DNA from: Bauldia sp.
GTDB lineage: Bacteria > Pseudomonadota > Alphaproteobacteria > Rhizobiales > Kaistiaceae
DNA: 64,000 nt
NCBI GenBank assembly: GCA_028284325.1
Contig: JANQRX010000008.1
Span: 224,371-288,370, forward strand
Direction: 5' to 3'
This document shows positions 34,018 through 44,061 of this stretch, piece after piece; position 1 is the first letter of the stretch, and every line of letters starts with the position of its first letter. The position numbers and the translations under genes were made by a program. The notes beneath the pieces are model-generated. The model was not told the origin of the DNA and made no database searches. It saw only the letters and a list, made by a program, of their open reading frames with translations.

Positions 34018-34172
34018 AGGTAAGCCCCCCTGCCCCCGATCACCGGCGTTCCGACAAGAATCGCCGGTTTCCGCCTTGATTTGGCCACCTCCGGCGGCGA
34101 AGGCGTCCGCCGAAGCGAACGGCCGCGACTCGGGCGTCCGAGTCTGGCACGTCGCTTGCTGGGGCCAGGATC

Positions 34173-35498
34173 ATGGACGTCCATCTCGCCGAACTCACCG
34201 GCATCGCGCTCGTCACCACGGTTGCGGTGTTCTCGGGCTTTGCCCTCCTGGCCCTGCGGCAGCCGCCTGTCGTCGGTTACATCCTGGCCGGGGTGGTGCT
34301 GGGGCCAACCGGATTCGGCTTGGTGACCGAAACCGGGTCGATCGCCCTCCTGGCCGAGCTCGGCGTGGTGATGCTCCTGTTCCTTGTCGGCATGGAGCTC
34401 TCGGTCCGCGCCTTCGCGGCAGCGGCAAGCTGGGCGGTGGTGGTGGTGATCGGCCAGATCGCGGCCGCGCTCGCGATCAGCGGCGTCTTCGGCCTGCTGC
34501 TCGGGTGGTCGATCGAACTGGTCGTCCTCCTGGGCTTCATCGTCGCCATCTCGTCGACCGCCGTGGCCGTGCAGATGCTGAGCGACGTGAACGAGCTGCG
34601 CACCCGCGTCGGCCGCATCACCATCGGCGTCCTCATCGCCCAGGACGTGGCCGTGGTGCCGATGCTGATCGTCATCACCTCGTTCGGCGGCGACAGCGGC
34701 ATCGGGCCCGTGGTCCTGCGCCTCGGCGTCGCCATGGTGCTTATCTTCGCGTTCCTGTGGTTCCTCGGCTCACGACGGTCGAAGCTGACCCTGCCGTTTG
34801 CGGATCGGATCACCGGTCGCGTCGACCTGGTGGCCATGGCCTGTCTCGCCCTGTGCTTCGCCGCGGCGTCCATCACCGCCGTCGCCGGCCTGTCGGCCGC
34901 CTTCGGCGCGTTTCTCGCCGGGCTGGTGATCGCGGGGTCGACGCTGCGCTCCGAGGCGATCGCGGCCACGCATCCGATCCAGAGCGTCCTCCTGGTCGTG
35001 TTCTTCCTGTCGATCGGCCTCCTGATCGATCTCAACTATCTCGCCGCCAACTGGCCGACGGTGGCCGCCTTCGTGATCGCCGTCCTGGCGGTCAAGAGCG
35101 CGGTCAACATCATCCTCCTGCGGGTGGTCCGCCAGCCATGGGAGTATGCGTTTCCCGCAGGCCTGATCATGGCGCAGGTCGGCGAGTTCTCGTTCGTCCT
35201 CGCCGCAACCGGCCTCGCCGCCGGGGCCGTTGCGGCCGACGGTTACCGCCTGGCGATCGCGGTGATCGCAATCTCGATCCTGGTGAGCCCCATCTGGCTG
35301 GTGTCGATCCGGCGCTTCCACGACGTCGCCGAGGGCGGCATCAACGACTTCCGCGCCGCGCTGGCCGAGGTCTATGCCGGCGAGATCGAAGAGATCGGTC
35401 GCGGTCGGGCCGCCGCCCAGCGCCTCGCGCGCTACCTCACCCGCCGCGCCAAGGCGGCACGACTGGTGGCTTCGCGACGCCGGCGCCGCGACACTTAG
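34173..35498 (+). CDS. CPA2-family cation:proton antiporter (KefB/RosB-like)
   Basis: The 441-residue membrane protein has about 12-13 hydrophobic helices filling residues 8-385. Family motifs are PPVVGYILAGVVLGPTGFGL near residue 31, LFLVGMELS near 68 and IAQDVAVVP near 150 (the conserved Gln-Asp of KefB/KefC). AFLAGLVIAGS is near 245 and GEFSFVLAA near 335. It ends in a short basic cytosolic tail and lacks the TrkA-N domain of full KefC, so ligand gating by NAD(H) or glutathione is not expected. It should exchange K+ or Na+ for protons in the inner membrane. It is monocistronic and convergent with the MFS exporter. Confidence 0.85.
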   Translation: MDVHLAELTGIALVTTVAVFSGFALLALRQPPVVGYILAGVVLGPTGFGLVTETGSIALLAELGVVMLLFLVGMELSVRAFAAAASWAVVVVIGQIAAALAISGVFGLLLGWSIELVVLLGFIVAISSTAVAVQMLSDVNELRTRVGRITIGVLIAQDVAVVPMLIVITSFGGDSGIGPVVLRLGVAMVLIFAFLWFLGSRRSKLTLPFADRITGRVDLVAMACLALCFAAASITAVAGLSAAFGAFLAGLVIAGSTLRSEAIAATHPIQSVLLVVFFLSIGLLIDLNYLAANWPTVAAFVIAVLAVKSAVNIILLRVVRQPWEYAFPAGLIMAQVGEFSFVLAATGLAAGAVAADGYRLAIAVIAISILVSPIWLVSIRRFHDVAEGGINDFRAALAEVYAGEIEEIGRGRAAAQRLARYLTRRAKAARLVASRRRRRDT

Positions 35499-35502
35499 GC
35501 CA

Positions 35503-36708
35503 TCACTGAGCCGGCGCGGGCTCCTTGTCCTTGTCGCTGCCCAGCATCAGGCGGGAAACCGCCAGCGCCGACCATCCGCAGACCGCGATCGCCGCGACCA
35601 TGGGCGTCGCCGTGCCGTTGAAGAACGGCGCCGCCAGCGTCACCACCAGACCGCCGGAGACCATCTGCAGCGTCCCGCCCAGCGACGACGCCAGCCCGGC
35701 GATGTCGCCGTGATCGTCCAGCGCCATCACCATGGACGTCGGGATCACCAGGCCGAGGCAAGCATTGGCGAGGAACAGCAGGCCGACCAGGACCGGGAAC
35801 GACCCGAAACCGGCCCAGGTGAGAAGGAAGAGCAAGGTCGTGAAGCCGGCAAAACCGACCACCGCCGTGGCGATGGTCCGGCGCATGCCGAAGCGCATCC
35901 CGATCGGCGCGGCAGCCTGGGAGGCGCCGAAAAAGCCGATCGCGTTGAACGCGAAGGCGAGGCTGAAGCCGAACTCGTCCAGCCCGAACTGGCCGGTGTA
36001 GACGAACGAGGCGCTGGCGATGAAAACCATGAAGCTGGCGAATCCGAAGCCGCCGATCATCGTCAGCCCCATGAACGAGCGGCTGGTCAGGAGAATGCGG
36101 ACGCCGGCCCACAAGGTCCCGACATGGACCGGCACGCGCCGCTCGCGCGGCAACGTCTCGGCGAGCGCGAAATGGACGAGCGCGAGGCTGGCGGCGCCGA
36201 CCAGCGCCAGCACGACGAACACCGCGCGCCAGTCGACGACGGTGATGAGCAGGCTGCCGCCAAGCGGCGCCAGCATCGGCGACACGGAGATGACCAGCAT
36301 GATCAGCGCCATGAGACGCGTCGCCTCGGCGCCGGTGTACATGTCACGAATGATGGCGCGCGGCACCACCATCAGGACCGCGCCGCCCATCCCTTGCACA
36401 AAGCGGGCGGCCATCAGCCACTCGATCGAGGGCGCGAGGAAGCTGCCGACGGAGCCGGCGACGAAGATCGCCAGGCCGACATAGAGCGGCAGCTTGCGCC
36501 CGGCCTGATCCGCCCACGGGCCGTAGACCAGTTGCGACAGGCCGAAGGCCACGAAATACACCGTGAGCGTCGCCTGCGTGGCCGGCACCGAGGTCTGCAG
36601 ATCGGCGGCGATCGCCGGCAGCGCCGGCAGATACATGTCGATCGCGATCGGTCCGGCGGCGGCCAAAAGGCCGAGAATCGCCGCAGTTCGGAAGAGACCC
36701 TGCGCCAT
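35503..36708 (-). CDS. Bcr/CflA-type MFS drug efflux transporter
   Basis: The 401-residue, 12-helix major facilitator opens with TAAILGLLAAAGPIAIDMYLPALP, split here at the start of helix 1; IDMYLPALPAI is diagnostic of the Bcr/CflA (DHA1) group. The loop 2-3 motif GPWADQAGRK is near residue 70 and the antiporter motif C region VSPMLAPLGG near 150. It should expel small toxic compounds in exchange for protons. ATG 36708 has AGGA about 8 bases upstream; an in-frame extension of 13 residues is unsupported. It shares direction with the glycogen operon but is separated from it by 90 bases. Confidence 0.88.
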   Translation of the reverse strand: MAQGLFRTAAILGLLAAAGPIAIDMYLPALPAIAADLQTSVPATQATLTVYFVAFGLSQLVYGPWADQAGRKLPLYVGLAIFVAGSVGSFLAPSIEWLMAARFVQGMGGAVLMVVPRAIIRDMYTGAEATRLMALIMLVISVSPMLAPLGGSLLITVVDWRAVFVVLALVGAASLALVHFALAETLPRERRVPVHVGTLWAGVRILLTSRSFMGLTMIGGFGFASFMVFIASASFVYTGQFGLDEFGFSLAFAFNAIGFFGASQAAAPIGMRFGMRRTIATAVVGFAGFTTLLFLLTWAGFGSFPVLVGLLFLANACLGLVIPTSMVMALDDHGDIAGLASSLGGTLQMVSGGLVVTLAAPFFNGTATPMVAAIAVCGWSALAVSRLMLGSDKDKEPAPAQ

Positions 36709-36798
36709 AGGACGGTCCTGACGGAAAAAGGGGGCGCGACTCGGCACCCCGAACGTGCACCATAACGACGCTCTCGCCGTTTGTCGCGGGGATTTAGC

Positions 36799-37734
36799 TC
36801 AGAGGTTCCCGACCTCGTCCCGGTGTGGCAGATCGGCACCGCGGCGCGAACAGGTGATCGCCGACGCGCGGGTGGCGAAGCCGACGATGCGTCCAAGCGC
36901 GTCGTTATCGAGTTGGGCGAGGCCGGCACGATCGGCCAGACCGAGCTCGTCGAGGGCCGTCAGGAGCGCAGCCTGGAAGGTGTCGCCGGCACCGACCGTG
37001 TCGACGACCTCCACCTCCACCGCCGGCACCCGGGTACGGACGCTGGCCGTGGCAGCAAGGACGCCGTCGCCCCCGTGGGTCACCAGCACGAGGCCGGCGC
37101 CGCCGTCGAGCCAGTGCCGGGTGAGGTGCTCGGGATCCTCATCGCCGTAGAGCGCCTCGACGTCCTCCATGCTGATCTTCACCACGTCGGCCATAGCGGC
37201 GAGGGTGGCGACGCGCGCGCGCCAGACATCGAGGTCGGGCTCAACGTTGGTGCGCACATTGGGGTCGAGCGAGATCAGGCAGCGTGGCCGGGCCCGGCGG
37301 GCCATCTCGGCAAGGGCATCGGCGATAGGTGCGACAGCGATGGAGTAGGAGCCGAAATGGAGGCCGCGGACGTCGTCCGACAGCTCCGGCAGGTCGGGGA
37401 CGCCGACGATACGGTCGGCCGCGCCCTCACCGTAGAAGGTGTATTGCGGCGACCCGTCGACCCCGACGCCGACGATGCTCAGGGTCGTCGCAGCGTTGGA
37501 GCGCACGACGAGGTCGGTCGCGACCCCTTCCTCGCCGAGGACAGCCATCAGCCGCTGGCCGAGAAAGTCGTTGGAAATGCCGCCGAAGAACGCCGAGTCG
37601 CGCCCCAGGCGGGCGAGCCCGATGGCAACGTTGAACGGCGAACCGCCCGAGCGGGCGTCGAACATGAGCTGACCGGTCGATTCACTGGCGCCGGAAAACA
37701 GGTCGAACAGCGCCTCGCCACACACCACAAACAT
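36799..37734 (-). CDS. PfkB-family carbohydrate kinase (fructokinase-like)
   Basis: The 311-residue ribokinase-fold kinase starts FVVCGEALFDLF and has GGSPFNVAIGLARLG near residue 30 (substrate side) and the PfkB signature 2 DTVGAGDTFQAALL near 245 with the catalytic Asp. This pattern fits ATP-dependent fructokinases (fructose to fructose 6-phosphate), though other hexose kinases of the family look alike. It starts 12 bases after glgB and is the last gene of the glycogen operon. That links fructose supply, for instance from the GH32 enzyme encoded at 13819-15546, to storage through fructose 6-phosphate and glucose phosphate. Confidence 0.83.
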   Translation of the reverse strand: MFVVCGEALFDLFSGASESTGQLMFDARSGGSPFNVAIGLARLGRDSAFFGGISNDFLGQRLMAVLGEEGVATDLVVRSNAATTLSIVGVGVDGSPQYTFYGEGAADRIVGVPDLPELSDDVRGLHFGSYSIAVAPIADALAEMARRARPRCLISLDPNVRTNVEPDLDVWRARVATLAAMADVVKISMEDVEALYGDEDPEHLTRHWLDGGAGLVLVTHGGDGVLAATASVRTRVPAVEVEVVDTVGAGDTFQAALLTALDELGLADRAGLAQLDNDALGRIVGFATRASAITCSRRGADLPHRDEVGNL

Positions 37735-37746
37735 CGCGTTATCCGA

Positions 37747-39978
37747 TCAACTCTCTTCCAGTTTGAACATGACAGTCGACAGCGGCGGCAGCACGATGCT
37801 GATCGAATGCTGACGCCCGTGCGAGGCGACGTCATCGCTGACGATCCCGCCGAGATTGCCCTGGCCGCTGCCGCCATAGGTCTCGGCATCGGTGTTGAGG
37901 ATTTCCGACCATCGGCCGGCGGCCGGCACACCGATCCGCCAATTGGCGCGCACGATCGGCGTGAAATTGCACACCACCACCACGGGCGCGGTCCCCTCCT
38001 CCCCGTGCCGGACCCAGCCATAGACCGAATCCTCGTCGGCATTGGCCTCGATCCAGCCGAAGCCGTCGCCGCGGCAGTCGCGCTGGTGCAGCGCCGGCGT
38101 GTCGCGATAGACGCGGTTCAGGTCGCGGATCAGCCGCTGCACGCCGGCGTGCCAGCCGATGTCGAGCAGGTGCCAGTCGAGGCTGGTGGTGTGGTCCCAC
38201 TCGCGCCCCTGCGCGAACTCGCCGCCCATGAAGAGCAGCTTCTTGCCCGGATGCCCCCACATGAACCCGTAATAGGCGCGCAGATTGGCGAACTTGTCGA
38301 AATCTCCGCCGGGCATGCGCGCCAGCAGCGAGCCCTTGCCGTGGACGACCTCGTCGTGGCTGAGCGGGAGGATGAAGTTCTCGGAGAACGCGTAGTGCAG
38401 CCCGAAGGTCATCTGGTGGTGGTGGTACTTCCGGTGCACGGGATCGTGGGCGATGTACGACAGGGTGTCGTTCATCCAGCCCATGTTCCACTTGTAGCCG
38501 AAGCCGAGGCCGCCGGCCGATGTCGGCCGCGACACGCCCGGCCAGGCGGTCGATTCCTCCGCCATGGTGGCGATGCCCGGTGCCTCGGCGTAGACCGTTT
38601 CGTTGAAGCGTTTCAGGAGGGCGATGGCCTCGAGGTTCTCGCGTCCGCCATAGGCGTTGGGAATCCACTCGCCCTCGCGACGGGAGTAGTCGCGGTAGAG
38701 CATCGAGGCGACAGCGTCGACGCGCAGGCCGTCGACGTGGTGCTCCTGCAGCCAGTAGAGCGCGTTGGCGATCAGATAGTTGCCGACTTCGCGGCGGCCG
38801 TAATTGTAGACGAAGGTGCTCCAGTCGGGATGGAAGCCCTCCCGCGGGTCGGCATGTTCGTAGAGCGCGGTACCGTCGAAGCGTCCGAGACCGTGCGTAT
38901 CGGTCGGAAAATGACCCGGCACCCAGTCGAGGATGACGCCGAGGCCGGCCTCGTGGCAGGCGGCGACGAAGGCGCGGAACTCGTTGGGGGTGCCGTGGCG
39001 AATGGTCGGGGCGAACAGGCCAATGGGCTGGTACCCCCACGAGCCGTCAAACGGATGCTCGGTGATCGGCATCAGTTCCAGATGCGTGTAGCCGAGATCG
39101 GCCACATACGGCACCAGCACGTCGGCGAGCTCCCGGTACGACAGCGGCCGCGCGCCACCGTCGGCGCGGCGCCACGAGCCGAGATGCACCTCGTAGATCG
39201 AGATCGGGCGATCGTCGCGGAATGTCTCGCCCCGCGTGTCCATCCAGGCATCGTCATGCCAGTCGAAGCCGCGCAGGTCGCGCACCACCGACGCCGTCTT
39301 CGGCGGATGCTCGGCGCCGAACCCCACCGGATCGGCCTTGAGCGGCAGGATGGCGCCATCGCCGCCGGCCTTCACTTCGTACTTGTAGACCGTGCCCTCG
39401 CCGAGGCCGGGCAGAAAGATTTCCCAGACGCCCGACGATCCCAGCGCGCGCATGGCGTGGCGCCGGCCGTCCCAGTCGTTGAAGTCGCCGACCACCGAGA
39501 CCCGTCGCGCGTTCGGCGCCCAGACCGCGAAGTGCACGCCCTCCACGCCCTCGTGGGCCATCACATGGGCACCCAGCGCCTGCCACAGACGGCGGTGGGA
39601 GCCTTCGTTGACCAGATATTCGTCGAGCGCGCCGAGGACCGGACCGTACTGGTACGGATCCTCGACCCGCCAGCTTGCATCGCCGTTGCGCGCCTCGAGC
39701 CAGTAGCGTGGCGGCCTCCCCTCGGCCGTGGTCGTGCCGACGCAAACGTTGCCGGTACCGGTCGGGGTCAGGCGCGCGACCACGTCGCCGGACGTTGCGT
39801 CGATGGCGTCGGCCTCGGTTGCGCCGGGCAGGATGGCGCGGATGGTCCACGGCCCGTCGGACCCGGCAGCGCCGGGCTGCGGACCAAGCAGGCGAAACGG
39901 ATCACGGAGATCGCCGTCGGCGATCCGCCTCGCCTCGTCCGGCCCCAGAATGCGCCCGTGTGTCCCCGTCTCAGTCAT
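37747..39978 (-). CDS. glgB: 1,4-alpha-glucan branching enzyme
   Basis: The 743-residue protein of normal GlgB length introduces alpha-1,6 branches into glycogen. N-terminal beta-sandwich modules include [10 protein letters not shown] near residue 28 and a CBM48 domain with [18 protein letters not shown] near 130. The GH13 barrel carries the four family regions: DWVPGHFP near 350, [17 protein letters not shown] near 415 with the nucleophile Asp, the Glu in AEEST near 470, and [12 protein letters not shown] near 535. ATG 39978 shares its A with the glgP TAA (TAATG), fixing the start; the frame runs on upstream within glgP. Confidence 0.95.
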   Translation of the reverse strand: MTETGTHGRILGPDEARRIADGDLRDPFRLLGPQPGAAGSDGPWTIRAILPGATEADAIDATSGDVVARLTPTGTGNVCVGTTTAEGRPPRYWLEARNGDASWRVEDPYQYGPVLGALDEYLVNEGSHRRLWQALGAHVMAHEGVEGVHFAVWAPNARRVSVVGDFNDWDGRRHAMRALGSSGVWEIFLPGLGEGTVYKYEVKAGGDGAILPLKADPVGFGAEHPPKTASVVRDLRGFDWHDDAWMDTRGETFRDDRPISIYEVHLGSWRRADGGARPLSYRELADVLVPYVADLGYTHLELMPITEHPFDGSWGYQPIGLFAPTIRHGTPNEFRAFVAACHEAGLGVILDWVPGHFPTDTHGLGRFDGTALYEHADPREGFHPDWSTFVYNYGRREVGNYLIANALYWLQEHHVDGLRVDAVASMLYRDYSRREGEWIPNAYGGRENLEAIALLKRFNETVYAEAPGIATMAEESTAWPGVSRPTSAGGLGFGYKWNMGWMNDTLSYIAHDPVHRKYHHHQMTFGLHYAFSENFILPLSHDEVVHGKGSLLARMPGGDFDKFANLRAYYGFMWGHPGKKLLFMGGEFAQGREWDHTTSLDWHLLDIGWHAGVQRLIRDLNRVYRDTPALHQRDCRGDGFGWIEANADEDSVYGWVRHGEEGTAPVVVVCNFTPIVRANWRIGVPAAGRWSEILNTDAETYGGSGQGNLGGIVSDDVASHGRQHSISIVLPPLSTVMFKLEES

Positions 39979-42368
39979 TACGCCCGGTCTTGCGGCTCGA
40001 CGTTCCAGATATCGCGAGCATACCCCAGGATGGACCGATCGGACGAAAACCATCCGATCCGCGCCGTGTTGAGCGCCGCGGTCCGGGCCCAGGCCGCGTG
40101 ATCGCGGAACGCTTCGTCGACCCCGCGCTGGCGGGCGAAATAGTCGTCGAAGTCGCAGGTCACCAGAAAGTAGTCGTCGTCATAGAGCCGGCCGACCAGG
40201 GTGGCGTAGCGGTGCTCTTCGCCGGGCGAGAACAGGCCGCCGGCAATCTGACCCAGCACCCGTTTCAGGCGGGGGCTGGCTTCGATCGCCCGGCGTCCGT
40301 AGTCCGGCTCGCGGCGGCGCGCCTCGGCCTCGGTGGCGTCGAGGCCGAACAGGAAGAAGTTCTCCGCGCCAACGCGGTCGCGGATTTCGACATTGGCGCC
40401 GTCGAGCGTGCCGATGGTCGGCGCCCCGTTCAGCGCCAGCTTCATGTTGCCGGTGCCGGAGGCTTCCTTACCGGCGGTCGACACCTGTTCGGAGAGGTCG
40501 GCGGCCGGGATCAAGAGTTCGGCCATCGACACGTTGTAGTTCTCCGGGAAGACGATCTGCAGCATGTCGCGGGTGACGGGATCGGCGTTGATGACCGCGG
40601 CGACGTCGTTGATCAGATGAATGATCTGCTTGGCAACGACGTAGCCGGGCGCGGCCTTGCCGCCGAACAGCTTCACGCGCGGCGTCCACCCGGCCGACGG
40701 CCTGTCGCGCATCTCGTTCCACAGCGCGATGGCCTCAAGCAGGTTGAGCAGTTGGCGCTTGTATTCGTGGAACCGCTTGATGTGGACGTCGAACAACGCA
40801 TCGGCGCCGACGGTCACGTCGTGGCTCGCCTGCAGCCAGGCGACAAGCCGCTGCTTGTTGGCGTGCTTGGCGGCCATGAAGCGATCGAGGAACGCGGCGT
40901 CGTTCGTCAGCGGGACCAGGCGCTCAAGCTGTTCGAGATCGGCGACCCAGTCCTCGCCGATCGCCTCATCGATCAGCGTTCGCAGCGGCGGATTGGCCAT
41001 GCGCAGCCAGCGACGAGGCGTGATGCCGTTGGTTTCGCTGACGATCCGCCCGGGATAGTGGCGGTTCAGGCGCGCGAACACGGTGTCGCGCATGATCTCG
41101 GTGTGCAGCGCCGAGACGCCGTTGACGCGGTGGGCGCAGATGAAGGCGAGTTCGCCCATCTTCACCGTCCGGTTCTCGATGATGTGGACCGGCTCCCCGC
41201 CGTTCTTCACCGCGTGGTCGGCGTGCCAGGTATCGATGCGCTCGATGATCTCGTGGTGACGCGGCAGAATGCTGGCGAACATGCCCTCCGGCCACCGTTC
41301 CAGCGCCTCCGGCAGCAGGGTATGGTTGGTGTAGGCGAGACAGTCGCGCGCCGTGGCAGCGGCCTCCTCGAACGACATGCGGTGCTCATCGGTCAAGAGC
41401 CGGATCAGTTCCGGGCCGGCGATCGCCGGGTGGGTGTCGTTCAACTGGATCGCGGCCTTGTCGACGAAGTTCGACAGCGTGTTGTAGGCGCTGAGATGCC
41501 GGCGGACGATGTCCTGGATCGACGCCGCGGTGAAGAAGTACTCCTGCTTGAGCCGCAGCTCCTTGCCCTGGTCGGTGGTGTCGTCGGGGTAGAGCACCCG
41601 CGTGATCATGCGCGCCAGCTCTTCCTGTTCGGCTGCCGCCAGGTACTCCCCGCGATTGAACCGCTCCAGGTCGAAGATCGCGGTGGAGCGTGCCGACCAC
41701 AGGCGCAAGGTGTTCCCCCACCGCGCATTCCAGCCGATGATCGGCGTGTCGTTGGCGGCGGCGATGACGGTCTCCTCCGGGTGCCAGGATGGCCCCCGGC
41801 CGGAGTGGCTGACATAGCCGCCGAAGCCGATGCGATAGGCCGCCTCCGGCCGCTCGAACTGCCAGACCTGGCGCTGGCGCAGCCAGTCCTCGGCCGTCTC
41901 GACCTGACGGCCTTCGTGGAAGCGCTGCCGGAACAGGCCGTGTTCGTAGAGGATGCCGTAGCCGTAGGCCGGGATGCCCAGCGTCGACAGGGAATCGAGA
42001 AAGCAGGCGGCCAGCCGTCCGAGGCCGCCATTGCCAAGCGCGGCGTCGGGCTCGTCGGCCAGAACGGCGTCGTAGTCGACACCCAGCGGTTCGACGGCGC
42101 GGCGAAGGTCGTCCTCGAGCCGCAGGTTGACGGCCGTGTTCTGCAGGAGCCGCCCGATGAGGAACTCCATCGACAGGTAATAGACGCGCTTGCGCTGCTC
42201 GTCGTAGGTCCGGCGGGTGGACTCGAACCACGGGTCGACGAGCCGGTCCCTGAGCGCCAGCGACACGGCGATCCGCCAGTCATAGGTCGAGGAATGCTCG
42301 GTGTCCTTGCCCAGCGATACCTTGATGTGACGCACGATTTCGGCGCGCAGATCGTCGGCCTGGCTCAC
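39978..42368 (-). CDS. glgP: Glycogen/alpha-glucan phosphorylase
   Basis: The 796-residue GT35 phosphorylase releases glucose 1-phosphate from alpha-1,4-glucan ends. [15 protein letters not shown] near residue 60 and [17 protein letters not shown] near 105 are family hallmarks. The pyridoxal-phosphate lysine is in [19 protein letters not shown] near 640, and [12 protein letters not shown] near 560 belongs to the C-terminal domain. The regulatory phosphorylation site of animal enzymes is absent, as usual in bacteria. It follows pgm after 55 bases and is translationally coupled to glgB. Confidence 0.96.
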   Translation of the reverse strand: MSQADDLRAEIVRHIKVSLGKDTEHSSTYDWRIAVSLALRDRLVDPWFESTRRTYDEQRKRVYYLSMEFLIGRLLQNTAVNLRLEDDLRRAVEPLGVDYDAVLADEPDAALGNGGLGRLAACFLDSLSTLGIPAYGYGILYEHGLFRQRFHEGRQVETAEDWLRQRQVWQFERPEAAYRIGFGGYVSHSGRGPSWHPEETVIAAANDTPIIGWNARWGNTLRLWSARSTAIFDLERFNRGEYLAAAEQEELARMITRVLYPDDTTDQGKELRLKQEYFFTAASIQDIVRRHLSAYNTLSNFVDKAAIQLNDTHPAIAGPELIRLLTDEHRMSFEEAAATARDCLAYTNHTLLPEALERWPEGMFASILPRHHEIIERIDTWHADHAVKNGGEPVHIIENRTVKMGELAFICAHRVNGVSALHTEIMRDTVFARLNRHYPGRIVSETNGITPRRWLRMANPPLRTLIDEAIGEDWVADLEQLERLVPLTNDAAFLDRFMAAKHANKQRLVAWLQASHDVTVGADALFDVHIKRFHEYKRQLLNLLEAIALWNEMRDRPSAGWTPRVKLFGGKAAPGYVVAKQIIHLINDVAAVINADPVTRDMLQIVFPENYNVSMAELLIPAADLSEQVSTAGKEASGTGNMKLALNGAPTIGTLDGANVEIRDRVGAENFFLFGLDATEAEARRREPDYGRRAIEASPRLKRVLGQIAGGLFSPGEEHRYATLVGRLYDDDYFLVTCDFDDYFARQRGVDEAFRDHAAWARTAALNTARIGWFSSDRSILGYARDIWNVEPQDRA

Positions 42369-42423
42369 ATGGTCACCTCATGGATGTGGGGGATCGGACG
42401 CGCCGAACGCGGAGCGGGTGGAG

Positions 42424-44061
42424 TCAGGTCATGACGTCGGGCGACGTGCGCCCGAGGCGTTCGGTGAGGCCGCACAGGACCGACGCGGTCTCGGCGAGCG
42501 GCGCCAGCGCCGCCTGGGTCTCCTGCGCCTGCCGGTCGGTCTCGGGCTCGAAGAGCTCCAGATAGACGCGCAACGTCGCGCCCTCTGTTCCGGTGCCCGA
42601 CAGACGAAAGATCATACGTGCATTCCCGTCCAGCCTGATCTCGATACCCTGCCCGGTGGTGGTCGTCTTGTCGACGGGATCGTCGTAGGCGAAATCTTCG
42701 GCCGCCACGATCCCCATGCCGTTGACGCTCGTGCCCGGCAGGTCGGGCAGCCGGCCACGAAGGTCGCTTATCAACGATGCCGCGGCCTCCGCGTCAACTG
42801 CTTCGTAGTCGTGGCGGGAGTAGTAATGGCGGCCGAAGTCGGCCCAGTGGGCGCGCAGGATGTTGGCGACCGGCCGACGGCGCTCGGCAAGGATGTTGAG
42901 CCACAGGAGCACCGCCCACAGGCCGTCCTTCTCGCGCACATGGTCCGACCCGGTGCCGGCGCTTTCCTCGCCGCAGATCGTCACGCGCCCGGCATCGAGG
43001 AGATTGCCGAAGAACTTCCAGCCGGTCGGCGTGGCGTAGACGTCGATGCCGAGATCACGGGCCACGGCGTCGATCGCGCGGCTGGTCGGCATCGACCTTG
43101 CCACACCCTTCAGGCCCCCGGCATAGGCCGGCGCGACGGTGGCGTTGGCGGCGAGCACGGCCAGGCTGTCGGAGGGGGTTACGTAGGCGCCGCGACCGAC
43201 GATCATGTTGCGATCGCCGTCGCCGTCGGAGGCGGCGCCGAAATCGGGCGCGTCGTCCGACATCATCAGATCCATCAGGTCACGCGCCCAGACCGGATTG
43301 GGGTCGGGATGGCCGCCGCCGAAATCGGGCAGCGGCACGGCGTTGACGACGGTCCCGGCCGGCGCGCCGAGATCGTCTTCGAGAATCGCCTTGGCATACG
43401 GGCCGGTGATCGCGTGCATGCCGTCGAAGCGCATGGTGAAGCCGGTCCGGAACAGCGCCCTGATCGCATCGAAGTCGAACAGCTCCTGCATCAGCCGCCG
43501 GTAGTCGGCGACCGGGTCGACGATTTCCACCGTCATGCCTTCGAGATCGGCCGTCCCACCGGCCTCCCCGTCGAGATCGAAGCCGGGATCGTCGGCGATG
43601 AAGTACTCACCGATGATCCGGGTCTGACCGTAGATCGCCGCGGTGACGCCTTCCGGGGCCGGCCCGCCGTTGGCGATGTTGAACTTGACGCCGAAATCAC
43701 CCTCCGGACCACCGGGATTGTGGCTCGCCGACAGGATGATGCCGCCATCGGCGACCCGCTTACGGATGAGGTGGGAGGCCGCCGGCGTCGACAGAAGGCC
43801 GCCGCGTCCGACGAGGATCCGCTCGGCACGGTTGCCGGCCGCCACGCGCAGGATCGTGAGCGCAGCCTCGCGGCAGAAATGGCGGCCGTCACCGCCCAGG
43901 ACCAGCGTCTTGCCGTGTACGCCACCGATGGCATTGAAGATCGACTGGACGAAATTCTCCAGATAGCCCGGCCGCATGAAGACGGACGTGCGCTTGCGCA
44001 GGCCGGAGGTGCCGGGCTTCTGCCCGTCGATCGGTTCGGTTTCGATGCGTCGCGTGGTCAC
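42424..44061 (-). CDS. pgm: Phosphoglucomutase (alpha-D-glucose specific)
   Basis: The 545-residue alpha-D-phosphohexomutase interconverts glucose 1-phosphate and glucose 6-phosphate. The start region GTSGLRKRTSVFM is near residue 17. The phosphoserine loop LSASHNPGGPEGDFGVK is near 110 and the metal loop SDGDGDRNMIVG near 290. The sugar-binding loop ICGEESAGTGSDHVREKDG is near 375 and the phosphate-binding RLSGTGTEGATLR near 500. All catalytic residues are in place. It starts with GTG overlapping the malQ stop (GTGA). Its position inside the glg operon connects glycogen phosphorolysis and synthesis to central metabolism. Confidence 0.96.
   Translation of the reverse strand: MTTRRIETEPIDGQKPGTSGLRKRTSVFMRPGYLENFVQSIFNAIGGVHGKTLVLGGDGRHFCREAALTILRVAAGNRAERILVGRGGLLSTPAASHLIRKRVADGGIILSASHNPGGPEGDFGVKFNIANGGPAPEGVTAAIYGQTRIIGEYFIADDPGFDLDGEAGGTADLEGMTVEIVDPVADYRRLMQELFDFDAIRALFRTGFTMRFDGMHAITGPYAKAILEDDLGAPAGTVVNAVPLPDFGGGHPDPNPVWARDLMDLMMSDDAPDFGAASDGDGDRNMIVGRGAYVTPSDSLAVLAANATVAPAYAGGLKGVARSMPTSRAIDAVARDLGIDVYATPTGWKFFGNLLDAGRVTICGEESAGTGSDHVREKDGLWAVLLWLNILAERRRPVANILRAHWADFGRHYYSRHDYEAVDAEAAASLISDLRGRLPDLPGTSVNGMGIVAAEDFAYDDPVDKTTTTGQGIEIRLDGNARMIFRLSGTGTEGATLRVYLELFEPETDRQAQETQAALAPLAETASVLCGLTERLGRTSPDVMT

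Noticed and set aside
36789..36815. GCGGGGATTTAGCTCAGAGGTT looks like the 5' arm and D-arm of a tRNA.
   Set aside because: No anticodon arm, TPsiC sequence (GGTTCGAATCC-like) or matching acceptor 3' strand follows. Most of it is the end of the fructokinase coding sequence.
36781..40101. A 1106-codon open frame on the plus strand across glgB and the fructokinase gene.
   Set aside because: It is antisense to two clear genes whose catalytic motifs are intact. Long antisense frames are expected in GC-rich coding DNA with strong third-position bias. The translation has no domain and is Arg/His/Asp/Val-rich low-information sequence.
39675..42434. A 919-codon plus-strand frame opposite glgP, and similar long frames opposite pgm, glgX, glgA and the pentose operon.
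   Set aside because: Same reason: each mirrors a well-supported enzyme gene and shows no family motif, signal peptide or ribosome binding site.
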